Assembly: GCF_003725775.1 (NCBI RefSeq)
Contig: NZ_RJSG01000003.1
Location: 175,307-239,306, forward strand
Reading direction: 5' to 3'
DNA: 64,000 nt
Origin: Nocardioides marmorisolisilvae
GTDB taxonomy: Bacteria > Actinomycetota > Actinomycetes > Propionibacteriales > Nocardioidaceae
A program made the translations under genes and the position numbers. Positions 27,207-36,532 of this stretch are shown here, piece by piece; within the stretch, counting starts at the first letter, position 1; the number at the start of each line of letters is the position of its first letter. The notes beneath the pieces were generated by a model. The model saw only the letters and a program-made list of their open reading frames with translations. It was not told the origin of the DNA and searched no databases.

Positions 27207-27722
27207 ATGCCAGTTCGAGCACTGGTGGCAGCCAGCGCACTTGCCGCGTGTGCTGCCTGCGGCGGGCCAATCGATCACGCTGCACCACAACCACCTAGCT
27301 CGGAGCCAGCAGCGACACCAAGTTTCGTAGACCCCACGCCGTACGGGAATCCGCAACAGCAGGCCGTCGTGGTCAGCAAGCGGTTCGTCCGAACGACCTT
27401 CACCTACGACGCCTTGGCGCAGGAGAAGCTCGCGTTCCTAAAGAGGGTCCGACCCCTATCCACGACTGCAGAACTGTCGCGACTCCAACACTCTTCGCGG
27501 GCCGCCCTCAACTGGCCGGCGCTACGGTCCCGGCACGAGAGCACGAGGATTCGGATCACCGGAGCCTCAAGTGACCTCTCCGCGTCCAGGATCCGGATAC
27601 AAGCAGAGCGAACGACCCGCACGTCGTTCGGGGAGGTTACTGACTTCATCGAGGTAGTGGTGGGAGTCGTACAGCTGAACGGCGACTGGAAGGTCTCGTC
27701 CGCAACCGGAGTGGGACTGTGA
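27207..27722 (+). CDS. Conjugation-operon lipoprotein (VirB8/TcpC-like position)
   Basis: A 171-aa lipoprotein with a short n-region, hydrophobic core and lipobox LAAC. An in-frame GTG at 27198 is an alternative start. The mature part has a Pro/Ser-rich linker, then an alpha/beta region ending VVVGVVQLNGDWKVSSA, the kind of NTF2-like strand pattern found in TcpC/VirB8-type proteins (inference). First gene of the T4SS operon; its stop overlaps the next GTG (GTGA). Confidence 0.6.
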   Translation: MPVRALVAASALAACAACGGPIDHAAPQPPSSEPAATPSFVDPTPYGNPQQQAVVVSKRFVRTTFTYDALAQEKLAFLKRVRPLSTTAELSRLQHSSRAALNWPALRSRHESTRIRITGASSDLSASRIRIQAERTTRTSFGEVTDFIEVVVGVVQLNGDWKVSSATGVGL

Positions 27723-28705
27723 AGGCACTAGTTCTGTTCTCAACGCCGCTCCTAGCGGTGATAGCGATGCTGTTCGCTGTTGTTGTCGTCCTGGCGCCCG
27801 CCGACCCGAACCCGTCGTTAACTCTCGCCGCATCTGGGTGCATCAGCACCCAAGACGATTCCGCCGCCGACGTTCGACTGGACCGCGAACAGCTTGCGGT
27901 AGCCCGAACGATCATCTCCGTCGGTAAGTCAGTCGGTGCCCCTCCACGCGGCTGGGCGATCGCGATCGCGGCGGGACTCCAGGAGTCCGGGCTGCGGCCG
28001 ATTAACTTCGGCGATCGAGACTCCTTGGGCGTATTCCAACAGCGCGCGGGGTGGGGTCAGGCCGCCGAGCGACTCAACCCGCGTTCCGCGGCAAGGATGT
28101 TCTTCCTCGGGGGACGGCACGGCCAGAAAGGCTTACTGAAGGTCGTCGACTGGCAATCTCTGCCCCTGACGGCCGCGGCCCAGGCCGTACAGCACAGCGC
28201 CTACCCGGACGACTACGCGAAGTGGGAAGGACTTTCCGTCCAGATCGTTAGGCGCCTAGCCCACAGGGACGGCTCGTGCATCGCACATGGCGCGTGGGTG
28301 CTGCCGACGGGGCGCACCCCGTACGTGTTGACAGCCGGCTTCGGCGAGTGCGGCGGCCGTTGGGCCCACTGTCACACCGGTCAAGACTTTGCCGTCCCTA
28401 TCGGCACGCCGATCTCAGCGGCGAGCACCGGGTTCGTCGTCTTCGCTGGCCGGTCAGGGCCCTACGGGCTGCTCGTGCGAATCCTCCATGCCGACGGAAT
28501 CGCCACCTGGTACGGCCACCTGAGCGAGATCCGCACCAAGGTCGGATCACACGTGAGCCCCGGCGAGCTCATCGGCCTTTCCGGTGCGACAGGCAACACC
28601 ACGGGCCCTCACCTCCATCTCGAGGTCCGCACCAACGCATCCGCCTCCGACCAAGGCACTCCGATCGACCCCTTGCCGTGGCTACACAGCCACAACGTCC
28701 TGTGA
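27719..28705 (+). CDS. Cell-wall hydrolase: transglycosylase-like domain plus M23 peptidase
   Basis: A 328-aa exported enzyme from a GTG start (GTGA overlap with the previous gene). After an N-terminal signal/anchor there is a lytic-transglycosylase-like block (AIAAGLQESGLRP, SLGVFQQRAGWG) near residues 80-115. A C-terminal M23/LytM endopeptidase shows HCHTGQDFAVP and GPHLHLEV near residues 218 and 300, giving the zinc ligands H-x3-D and HxH. It would open peptidoglycan locally for the conjugation channel, as VirB1/TcpG-type proteins do. Confidence 0.85.
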   Translation: MKALVLFSTPLLAVIAMLFAVVVVLAPADPNPSLTLAASGCISTQDDSAADVRLDREQLAVARTIISVGKSVGAPPRGWAIAIAAGLQESGLRPINFGDRDSLGVFQQRAGWGQAAERLNPRSAARMFFLGGRHGQKGLLKVVDWQSLPLTAAAQAVQHSAYPDDYAKWEGLSVQIVRRLAHRDGSCIAHGAWVLPTGRTPYVLTAGFGECGGRWAHCHTGQDFAVPIGTPISAASTGFVVFAGRSGPYGLLVRILHADGIATWYGHLSEIRTKVGSHVSPGELIGLSGATGNTTGPHLHLEVRTNASASDQGTPIDPLPWLHSHNVL

Positions 28706-28729
28706 CACCAACGAAGAAGGAGCACAGCC

Positions 28730-29017
28730 ATGTTGATCCCCCTCGACGTCCACGTGAACCCGAACTCGAACGGGCTTCCTGGCGGCATTCAAATCCAACA
28801 GGTCCTGGATGGACTCGCAGCCTGGGCGCTGCTCGCAGCTCTCGGCGGCCTGCTTGTGAGCGTGATCGTTTGGTCCGTCGGGAGTAACGGCGGCAACTAT
28901 CACGCCGTCTCGCGCGGGAAGACCGGAGTTCTGGTCTGCGGAGCGGCGGCAATGGTCGCAGGTGGTGCTGCGCCGATCATCAACTTCTTCGCCAATCTCG
29001 GTTCCCAGATCCGGTGA
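28730..29017 (+). CDS. Small two-TM pilin/VirB2-like conjugation protein
   Basis: A 95-aa protein with AAGGAG before the ATG. Two hydrophobic helices (AWALLAALGGLLVSVIVW and TGVLVCGAAAMVAGGAAPII) are separated by a short polar loop. Size, topology and place before the VirB6-like gene match the DUF6112/VirB2-like proteins of actinobacterial conjugative elements. Confidence 0.7.
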   Translation: MLIPLDVHVNPNSNGLPGGIQIQQVLDGLAAWALLAALGGLLVSVIVWSVGSNGGNYHAVSRGKTGVLVCGAAAMVAGGAAPIINFFANLGSQIR

Positions 29018-29023
29018 TCAGAG

Positions 29024-30301
29024 ATGTTGACGGTAGTTGCAGAGTCGGCGCGTCCTCCGACCGTCGGCGTACCGACTGGCTGCTCCTGGTGGAACCTAGC
29101 CTGCAAGGGTGGTGAGCAGGTCGCCAACTCCGGGCTGAGTGCGATAACTAAGTCGATCGCCTCCGGCGCCGAGGATCTGCTCGGACAGATCGTGAAGGTC
29201 ATCGACGAGTCGTCCAAGGTTCCGCTTGCAGACCCGGTTTACCGGCACGTCTACTTCGGCTTCCTAGGTCTGGCCGCAACTCTCGTAGCTGTCGTCCTGC
29301 TTGTTGCTCTCATCGTGGCTAGCTTGAAACGCGACGCAGCCACGCTCGGACGGGCGGCAGTTGGCGTCGGAGTCGCAACACTGGGCGGCGCCTTGTACAT
29401 CGTGTTCGCCCAGTTACTCGTCGCAGTAGACGACTGGCTGTCACACGGAGTTGTCGAGGTCACCGGTTACGACCTGACCAAATCGATCAGTCAGATCGCG
29501 GTCGGGTTCCACAACATTGCCGGCGCTCCGGGTGAGATGGCGGCCAACATGCTGCTCATCCTGCTGATGCTGATCATGCTGGTTTCGGGGCTGATCCTTT
29601 GGTTCGTCCTGGTTCTGCGCAAGATCGCGATCCTGGTCGTCGTTGCGTTCGCGCCCCTCCTGATCGCGGGCTACGGATGGGCGCCTACGCGTTCCTGGGT
29701 GCGTAAGACGACGGAGGTTCTCATCGCCTTGGTGTTCACAAAGACCGCCATCTTCACTCTCTTTGGAATCGGTCTTGCACTGATGTCCCGTGGATCCGAC
29801 CAGTCCTTAAGCGACTTCGTCGGTACCACGGTGCTCATGTGCGGGGCATGCTTCACACCTCTCGTCATGCTGAAGCTCGTTCATTTTGCAGGCGATACCC
29901 ACCTGGCTCACGACGCCATGTCCTCCCTCAACGGTGGCATCCGGCCCGTCTCGGATCGATTGGGACGGCTTGCTCCCGGGGCATCGATGGGACGTGGCGA
30001 TCTCGCCCGGTCCCAGGCCACCGCGCCGGTGCCCGAAGGCCCCGGTCCGTCGACGGCCGGCGCGCTCAATCCCAGTGCCGGAGGTGCCGGCGGTGCTGAA
30101 GCCGCAGCGGCCGGAGTGGCGACTGGCGGCGCCGCGACCGCGGCGCTGATTGCAACCGAGACCGCCAGAGCCGCCAAGACAGGCTCGCAGAAGGCAGCTG
30201 GTTCGGCCCAGGGTTCCGCGACGGCACTCCTCGACCGTGACAGTGAACGGCCTCTGCATGGACCAGCCCCATCTGACGGCAACAGCGAAGGAGATGCATG
30301 A
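29024..30301 (+). CDS. VirB6/TrbL-like conjugation channel protein
   Basis: A 425-aa polytopic membrane protein with about six TM helices between residues 75 and 290 (for example MLLILLMLIMLVSGLILWFVL) and a polar helix-rich tail of Ala/Gly-rich low complexity. TrbL/VirB6 proteins form the inner-membrane core of the DNA transfer channel. The signature ILVVVAFAPLLIAGYGW fits the actinobacterial family. Its last base is the first base of the next start (TGATG). Confidence 0.82.
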   Translation: MLTVVAESARPPTVGVPTGCSWWNLACKGGEQVANSGLSAITKSIASGAEDLLGQIVKVIDESSKVPLADPVYRHVYFGFLGLAATLVAVVLLVALIVASLKRDAATLGRAAVGVGVATLGGALYIVFAQLLVAVDDWLSHGVVEVTGYDLTKSISQIAVGFHNIAGAPGEMAANMLLILLMLIMLVSGLILWFVLVLRKIAILVVVAFAPLLIAGYGWAPTRSWVRKTTEVLIALVFTKTAIFTLFGIGLALMSRGSDQSLSDFVGTTVLMCGACFTPLVMLKLVHFAGDTHLAHDAMSSLNGGIRPVSDRLGRLAPGASMGRGDLARSQATAPVPEGPGPSTAGALNPSAGGAGGAEAAAAGVATGGAATAALIATETARAAKTGSQKAAGSAQGSATALLDRDSERPLHGPAPSDGNSEGDA

Positions 30302-31761
30302 TGAGCGCCGTACTGAAGGAACCGCCCACGTACACCTTCGGGCGCCGCGATCGCGGCGGACTGCTTCTTGGATTCAAAGGCACACAGCTGTCCGTGCTGG
30401 CAGCCGGGTTCGGAGCAGTACTCATTGGATTGCTGGCCGCGGGCACTCCGGGCGGGGTCGTCGGGTTCAGCACGCTTGCCGCGTGCGCGTTCCTTGCCTT
30501 GTACCCGATCCAGGGGCGAGCGGTCGTCGACTGGGCGCGGCCCATTGCGAACTACATCCACGGCCGCCTGGTCGGAGGTTCCCGCTACCTCGGTGGAGCG
30601 AACGCACTTCGTCGGTGCAAGGATCTCCGGCTCGACCTTCCGGGCCTCGGTCAGCATCTGCGCCTCTACCAGGCCCGACCTTTCGAAGGTCCCGTCGCCG
30701 TGTTGCGGATGGGGAACCGCTGGACGGTTGTCCTCAAGGTTCGCGGGCGCAACTACGTGCTCGCAGATCGAGCGACACAGGAACGCCGGATCGCGGACTG
30801 GGGCGCGCTTCTTGCGCAGTGCGGTCAGGAAGGCTCACGAATCGCTGCGGTCCAGTGGCTCGAGCGCACGGTTCCCGACAGCGGGCACGACCTGGCGAAC
30901 TGGTGGGACGAGCGAGGTGACACCGCATCGGCGTACGCGGCCGCGTACAAAGAATTGGTCGACCATGCAGGACCGGCCGCCACCCAGCACGAGAGCTACT
31001 TCGCTGTCTCGATCGATGCACACAAGGTGCGCCGTGCGGTCCGCCAGGCCGGCGGGGGCCCTGAAGGCACGACGAAGGTATTGCTTGGGGAGCTGACGTG
31101 GATCAAACAGGCATTGGCACGAGCAGACATCGATGTACTGGGAACTGCGAGCGCGCATGACCTCGCGGCCATCGTTCGTAGCCAGTACGACCCGAAGACC
31201 TCAACTCTCCTCGAGGAACACGCACGACGTCCCCAGCCCGAGACGGCCGGCCCGATGGCTGCTGAGAACCACTGGGATCACTACCGCACAGACAGCGGAT
31301 TCCACGCGGTCTTCTGGATTGCTGAGTGGCCATCAGTGCCGGTCGAAGCGGCGTGGATCTACCCCCTCATTTCGCTCGGCGGGATCAGACGCACCGTTTC
31401 GGTGACCGCTGAGCCCATCCCACCGTCCCGGTCCATGCGCGAGTTACGGAGCCAGCGGGTGGCAAAGCGCGCCGACGAGGCGCAGCGCCAACGCATCGGC
31501 CAAGTCGAGACGGCCCAGGACGACGAGGAGTACGCCGCGATCGACAGGCGTGAGCGTGAGCTCGTACGCGGGCACACGGAGTACCGCTACACGGGTTGGA
31601 TCACGGTTACGGCGACTAGCCGGGAGGACCTGGAAGGCGCGTGCGCAACAGTCGAGCAGGCAGCGGTTCGGAGCGCGCTCGAGCTCCGGCGCGTGTACGG
31701 CGAAGTCGACCAAGCGTTCCTACGCGGTGGCCTCCCGCTGACAGCAGGAGTCGAGCGATGA
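30301..31761 (+). CDS. SCO6880-family T4SS protein (PrgI/VirB3-like N-terminus)
   Basis: A 486-aa protein. The second ATG (30301) has AAGGAG seven bases upstream, better spaced than the ATG at 30298. Two N-terminal TM helices (residues about 25-70) begin after TFGRRDRGGLLLGF, which matches the PrgI/VirB3-like start of SCO6880 proteins; a large soluble domain follows. In such elements this protein works with the VirB4-like ATPase encoded next. ATGA overlap (31758-31761) with that gene. Confidence 0.85.
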   Translation: MSAVLKEPPTYTFGRRDRGGLLLGFKGTQLSVLAAGFGAVLIGLLAAGTPGGVVGFSTLAACAFLALYPIQGRAVVDWARPIANYIHGRLVGGSRYLGGANALRRCKDLRLDLPGLGQHLRLYQARPFEGPVAVLRMGNRWTVVLKVRGRNYVLADRATQERRIADWGALLAQCGQEGSRIAAVQWLERTVPDSGHDLANWWDERGDTASAYAAAYKELVDHAGPAATQHESYFAVSIDAHKVRRAVRQAGGGPEGTTKVLLGELTWIKQALARADIDVLGTASAHDLAAIVRSQYDPKTSTLLEEHARRPQPETAGPMAAENHWDHYRTDSGFHAVFWIAEWPSVPVEAAWIYPLISLGGIRRTVSVTAEPIPPSRSMRELRSQRVAKRADEAQRQRIGQVETAQDDEEYAAIDRRERELVRGHTEYRYTGWITVTATSREDLEGACATVEQAAVRSALELRRVYGEVDQAFLRGGLPLTAGVER

Positions 31762-33119
31762 GGCAGACGAAGGTACGGCGGGATCAGAAACCGTTCGCCG
31801 TTGCCAGCAGGGCGACTGGGAGAAGCCTTCGATCCATGCGCGTTCCGGTCCATCGCGCGACCACCCGGAACCTTCAGGCTGCTTACCCGTTCACCGTCGA
31901 CTCAGCCCTCGGATCCCGAGGGATCTACATCGGCCGGCAGGCGGGCTCGGACGCCAGCTTCGTCTTCGATCCCTGGGAGCTCTATACCGAGAACGTCATC
32001 ACCAACCCGAATATCCTGCTTGCCGGTGTCATCGGTCGCGGGAAGAGCGCCCTGGCCAAGTCACTGGCGCTTCGCATGACGGCATTCGGCGTTCGCGTGT
32101 ATGTGCCCGGTGACCCCAAAGGCGAGTGGGGCGAAGTCGCGCGAGCCCTCGGCTCAGAGCCGATCGTCTTGGGGCGAGGCCTGCCGGCGCGCGTCAACCC
32201 GCTCGACCCAGGCGACCGGCCAGAAGGCCTCTCCGCGGACGAGTGGCAGCGAGAGGTACTCGCTCGACGCAACAACCTGCTGGCCTCTCTCGCCGAGACA
32301 GCTCTTGATCGCCGACTGCTGCCGGTGGAGAGGAACGCACTCCTTGTCGCGCTGACGGCCGTCACCGGAGCACGTGATCCGGAACGCGGGCCGGCACCAG
32401 TGCTTCCCGAGATCGTTACTGCGCTGCTGAACCCGACACCGGAGACAGCGGCAACACTGAGCATGACGGAGCGCGAACTGGCGCTTGATTCACGCAACCT
32501 GGCCCTCGAACTCCGCAGGCTCGTGGTTGGGGACCTGGCGGGACTCTTTGACGGTGCGACCACCCACCACCTGGACTTCAATGCCCCGATTCAGGTGCTC
32601 GATACGTCTCGGCTGGCCGGGGACGACACAGCCATCGCTCTCTTGATGACCTGCGCGTCGGCCTGGATGGAGACCACGCTCGCCTCAGACCGCGGCGGCC
32701 GCCGGCTTGTTGTGTACGACGAGGCATGGAGGATGCTGCGCCACCTGGCACTCGTTCGTCGTATGCAGTCCCAGTGGAAGCTATCGAGGGCACTGGGCGT
32801 TGCAAACCTGGCCGTCGTACACCGCATCTCCGATCTCGGTGCAGTAGGAGCAACCGGCTCGGAGGCAGTCGCCCTGGCACAAGGTCTTCTCGCGGACTGC
32901 TCGACCCGGATCGTCTACGCCCAGGAGTCCGACCAGGTCGAGATGACTGCACATGCCCTCGGGCTCTCGGATGTGGAGGCCGATCAACTCGTCCACCTTC
33001 CGCGGGGGCGAGGACTATGGCGAATCGGCCGGCACGCTGCGATCGTCGACCACATTCTCGGAAGCGCGGAATGGCCGGTCATCGACACCGACGGTCGGAT
33101 GAGGGGTGATTCCTCATGA
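31758..33119 (+). CDS. VirB4/TraC-like T4SS ATPase
   Basis: A 453-aa P-loop ATPase. ATG at 31758 overlaps the SCO6880 stop by 4 bp; the frame extends further back inside that gene but is shadow there. Motifs: Walker A GVIGRGKSALAKS near residue 94, Walker B RLVVYDEAWRML near 320, and a C-terminal ARIVYAQES-like sensor block. VirB4 ATPases power pilus assembly and substrate transfer. It is shorter than typical VirB4 because the N-terminal half is absent or supplied by the SCO6880 partner (inference). Confidence 0.85.
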   Translation: MRQTKVRRDQKPFAVASRATGRSLRSMRVPVHRATTRNLQAAYPFTVDSALGSRGIYIGRQAGSDASFVFDPWELYTENVITNPNILLAGVIGRGKSALAKSLALRMTAFGVRVYVPGDPKGEWGEVARALGSEPIVLGRGLPARVNPLDPGDRPEGLSADEWQREVLARRNNLLASLAETALDRRLLPVERNALLVALTAVTGARDPERGPAPVLPEIVTALLNPTPETAATLSMTERELALDSRNLALELRRLVVGDLAGLFDGATTHHLDFNAPIQVLDTSRLAGDDTAIALLMTCASAWMETTLASDRGGRRLVVYDEAWRMLRHLALVRRMQSQWKLSRALGVANLAVVHRISDLGAVGATGSEAVALAQGLLADCSTRIVYAQESDQVEMTAHALGLSDVEADQLVHLPRGRGLWRIGRHAAIVDHILGSAEWPVIDTDGRMRGDSS

Positions 33120-34795
33120 GTAACGAGAGGAATCAGGCAGACGACGGCGTCAGGCACCTCGGCTGGCTGCTCCTCATTGCTCTCGCCGTCGGCGCCTGGA
33201 GCTGGTTAACGGCTCTCACGTCCTTGTTCGTCAGGGGAGAACCGCTCGGCGCGGCCTCGTTCAGCCGTTCGCCTAAGTTTGTGACCGGACTTGTTGAGTC
33301 GAGGAGCCCCTCGCGCGCCTGGCACGCAGCGAACCCCCACGCCGCTTCGCTCCACGCGCCGACCTTCTGGGCCGTGCTTGTCCTCGGCATGGCTGCTCTG
33401 CTGACCGTTGTCGTTGCCCTTGGCCGGCGTTACCGAACGCGCCGAGAAATCGACGCTCCAGCGCGATGGGCAACCGGAGCGACCGAGAGGATGCTCGCAG
33501 TTGCAGCCCGGCCCGACAGACGGCGCTGGCAGCTAACAGCGGGACGCAGCCTCGCAAGTGGGAAACTCCTCGCAGGCAAGGACTGCGTCTCTGCGGTCGC
33601 ATTCGGGCCGAACGGGTCCGGCAAGACGACCAGCCTGATCGTCCCCAACGCGATCGATTGGGACGGACCAGTCGTCGTCACGACCTCAAAGTCCCAGGAT
33701 CTCGCTCCCGTCATCAGAGCAAGGGCAGAGCGCGGGCCCGTGTGGATCATCGCCCCTGGGGGTGCACCTGGCTACAAGTGTGTGGGTTGGTCACCCCTTC
33801 CGGCCGCGACCAGCGAGGAAGCAGCCGACCGCCTTGCCGAGTGGATGGTCGAGTCCTCGGGCATGACCGACGACCCAAAGGCTCGACCTTGGAACGCACA
33901 AGCGCGCAAGTACCTCAAAGGCCTGCTGCTGGCAGCCAATGCATCGGGCAGCGACCTCGCGCAATGGATCACCTGGATCCACTCCGGTGACCGGGCCAAA
34001 GACCGGATCGCCGAGATCCTGGACAGCGCAGGTTTCCCGAATGCCAGCCGCGAGTACATGTCGACCTGGCAGATCCACGAGGAAGGACAAGGCTCGGTTC
34101 TCTTCACTGCACTTGGCCTAGCCGACACTTACTCGCGACCTGGAGTGGCAACCAGCGCCGACGACGGCGGCTTCGACCCAGCGACGCTCTTCGAAGAAGC
34201 GGGAACGCTGTGCATCGTCACACCAAATTCGGAAGGCGATCGCTACGCGCCGTACTTCACGGCCCTAGTCACCGCAATCATCCACGAGGCCGAGGAGCGC
34301 GCTGCGCGCCACGGAGGCCCGCTCACCCCACGTCTTCTCCTCGCGCTTGACGAGGCTGGCAACGTCTTCCGCTACCCGAGGCTCCCCCACCTCCTCACGA
34401 CCGCGCGAGGGAACGGTGTCCAGCTCATGCTCATCTACCACGATCTCGCACAGGTTGAGCACCTGTACGGCGGACGACAGGTGGCGCGGACCGTCCTGTC
34501 CAACGCGAAGATGCGAATGCTGTTGCCTGGCGTGGGCGACCTGGAAACTCTTCGATACTGGTCCGAGCTCATGGGACAGACTCGAACCCAAACCCATGGC
34601 GTGACCACAGGATTCGACGGGAAGAGGAGCCGATCCAGTAGCGAGCACAGCGACTTCCTCGCGCCTCTCCACCAACTTCAACAACTGCCGGCGCGCCAGG
34701 CAGTGCTCCTGTACGAGAACCTCGCGCCCACAAAGGTCCGACTCATCCCCTGGTACGTGGACCGCCGCTATCGCTACCTTCGAGGCCGACCATGA
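33116..34795 (+). CDS. VirD4/TraG-type coupling protein
   Basis: A 559-aa T4SS coupling ATPase. Two N-terminal TM helices (about residues 10-30 and 85-102) precede the cytoplasmic RecA-like domain with Walker A FGPNGSGKTTSL near residue 165 and Walker B LLALDEAGN near 410, and the TraG-typical block VVTTSKSQDL. It would dock the relaxosome at the channel. Overlaps neighbours by 4 bp on both sides. Confidence 0.9.
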   Translation: MSNERNQADDGVRHLGWLLLIALAVGAWSWLTALTSLFVRGEPLGAASFSRSPKFVTGLVESRSPSRAWHAANPHAASLHAPTFWAVLVLGMAALLTVVVALGRRYRTRREIDAPARWATGATERMLAVAARPDRRRWQLTAGRSLASGKLLAGKDCVSAVAFGPNGSGKTTSLIVPNAIDWDGPVVVTTSKSQDLAPVIRARAERGPVWIIAPGGAPGYKCVGWSPLPAATSEEAADRLAEWMVESSGMTDDPKARPWNAQARKYLKGLLLAANASGSDLAQWITWIHSGDRAKDRIAEILDSAGFPNASREYMSTWQIHEEGQGSVLFTALGLADTYSRPGVATSADDGGFDPATLFEEAGTLCIVTPNSEGDRYAPYFTALVTAIIHEAEERAARHGGPLTPRLLLALDEAGNVFRYPRLPHLLTTARGNGVQLMLIYHDLAQVEHLYGGRQVARTVLSNAKMRMLLPGVGDLETLRYWSELMGQTRTQTHGVTTGFDGKRSRSSSEHSDFLAPLHQLQQLPARQAVLLYENLAPTKVRLIPWYVDRRYRYLRGRP

Positions 34796-35316
34796 CCGAA
34801 ATCGAGCTCGACCCCGTAGGCCGCCAGGTGGTCCAGCACGCCCAGACCCTGAGTCAGTTGCGTCGCGACCTCGATCGCCTGGCAAGCGAGCTTGCCGATA
34901 CGTACGCGGACGTGCATTCGCGGCTGGACGAGTTGGCGACTGGCCGAACTTCCGTAAGCACGCCGTGGTCATGGCGAACGATCGGACCGAACGCGCAGGA
35001 GGAACTCTCAACCGAACTTCGGCGGTGGGTGCGATGGATCCGTGCACGCTACCCGCTAGCCAAGAAGGTGCCGAGCTGTTGGGAGGAGCATCCGGAGGTC
35101 GTCGAGGAGTTGACGGCGCTCTGGGTTGCCTGGCAGGCCGCATACGAAGAGCGGGACCCATCCTTGACGGCAGCGGCTGAATGGCATGACCGCTGGCTCC
35201 CAGGGCTTCTCCATCGCCTCGAGCACGGGCCGTTTGCGCTGGACTGCAGCGACTCCCACCATTCACGGCCGGCAAGCTGTTATGCGCCATCAGACAGCGT
35301 GACTAGTCCTCAGTAG
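34792..35316 (+). CDS. DUF4913-family protein of conjugation operon
   Basis: A 174-aa soluble protein. After a coiled-coil N-terminus (LSQLRRDLDRLASELADTY) it carries a DUF4913-like domain: W-x-x-RYPLAKKVPSCWEEHPEVVEEL then LWVAWQAAY. DUF4913 proteins accompany actinobacterial T4SS genes; function unknown. Last gene of the operon. Confidence 0.75.
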   Translation: MTEIELDPVGRQVVQHAQTLSQLRRDLDRLASELADTYADVHSRLDELATGRTSVSTPWSWRTIGPNAQEELSTELRRWVRWIRARYPLAKKVPSCWEEHPEVVEELTALWVAWQAAYEERDPSLTAAAEWHDRWLPGLLHRLEHGPFALDCSDSHHSRPASCYAPSDSVTSPQ

Positions 35317-35565
35317 TCGGGACACAGGGCCTCCGCCGTGGTGAGCAGCGCCGTGAAACCTGCGACCTCTGGGGTCTGAGCCTGTTCAGACAAGTCGCAC
35401 GGCATCCCGCTCCAGCCCAGATATGCCGCCTGACCTGCAGGTTTGCGTTTCACGCGTCTCGGGACGTCCTGCCCGGATCCATCAGTTTCGCAGCGTTTGG
35501 GCGCAGTTTCGGTCGCGCGGCGCGGGCAGCCCGCGTATCTGAGATTCGATCCGATCCGATCTAGC
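35317..35565. other. Short gap at junction of conjugation operon and catabolic region
   Basis: About 250 bp between convergent ends. No gene, no att-like direct repeat that I can recognise, and no strong terminator. Confidence 0.3.
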
Positions 35566-36519
35566 TCAAGGCGCTCCGGCAGGAGCGGCGCTGGGATCTT
35601 TGTGGATGAACCAGTTGCAGGGCCCCGAGGTGTCGCAGCCGTCTAGCGGACGCATCGGCGGCCGCCCCTCCTGCTGGGGTAGCCACTCCATCACGATCGC
35701 CGAGTGCACGGCGTACCAACCCACGCCCACGCGATTCCACGACCAGTCGTGCGCGGTCCGCGTCCCCGCCGGGTCACAACCAGGCCGTCCGCTGTCAGGA
35801 TCCCCGCGCCGAAGGACCCCGCAGCTGCCGCACGGGTCGAGGACCATTCTGAACCGGTCGTCCTCCTCGATGATTCCTACATCTCCCCGGTGACGAGGCC
35901 CCGAGAGATGCCCACGCATACCCTCGACTGAGATCTGGAGTCGCTCGACCGGCGTCATCTGCGGCCACGCAGCGTAGCGATCGCGCCAGAGTTCTTCGTA
36001 CGTTCGGATGACAACATCCCGCACTGCCTCCTCGCTGTGCCGCTCGGCGATGTCGGCGAGCAGGTGCTGGATCCACCAGACCAACTGGTCGTGGACGGCG
36101 GCCATGCGGACACGCATGGTCTCGATGCGCGCACTCGCAGCGTCCAAGTCCTGCGCATCGCAGGCAAGCGCGACGGCCACCAGATCTCCATCGCCCGGCC
36201 CGAAGCTGCGCATCGCTGCGATCACCTGGCGAGGCTCTGCCACGCCGTCCACCGACACACCCGACCCAGGGAAGGCCAGGATCACCTCCAGCCAGGTGAA
36301 CAAGGCATTGTTGATCCGGGTCATCTCGTCGAGGAAATACTCAGCGAGATCGCCGGCTATCTCCCACTCACCCTTGGCGAGGTGTTGCTCTGCCAGTGTC
36401 TGAGTGGAGACTCCCAACGTATCCATGCCGTCCTGTCGGATCCGACGACCGAGCAGATCGGACCACAGCACAGGACTTCCCGCTGGCCCGGGACGGGACG
36501 TGACCTCGGTACGACTCAT
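35566..36519 (-). CDS. Cys-rich unknown protein downstream of aminotransferase
   Basis: A 317-aa soluble protein. The first 190 residues are helical; the C-terminal 100 contain DPCGSCGVLRR, a further Cys in GRPGCDPAG, HDWSWNR with a following YAVHSAIVMEW, and DGCDTSGPCNWFIHK. The pattern of Cys and His would suit a metal or Fe-S site. The gene lies 13 bp after the class III aminotransferase and is read with it from the operator-bearing promoter. Family not recognised; function unknown, possibly an oxidoreductase-type or accessory component for the aminotransferase step. Confidence 0.55.
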   Translation of the reverse strand: MSRTEVTSRPGPAGSPVLWSDLLGRRIRQDGMDTLGVSTQTLAEQHLAKGEWEIAGDLAEYFLDEMTRINNALFTWLEVILAFPGSGVSVDGVAEPRQVIAAMRSFGPGDGDLVAVALACDAQDLDAASARIETMRVRMAAVHDQLVWWIQHLLADIAERHSEEAVRDVVIRTYEELWRDRYAAWPQMTPVERLQISVEGMRGHLSGPRHRGDVGIIEEDDRFRMVLDPCGSCGVLRRGDPDSGRPGCDPAGTRTAHDWSWNRVGVGWYAVHSAIVMEWLPQQEGRPPMRPLDGCDTSGPCNWFIHKDPSAAPAGAP

Positions 36520-36532
36520 TCGCGATCAGTCC

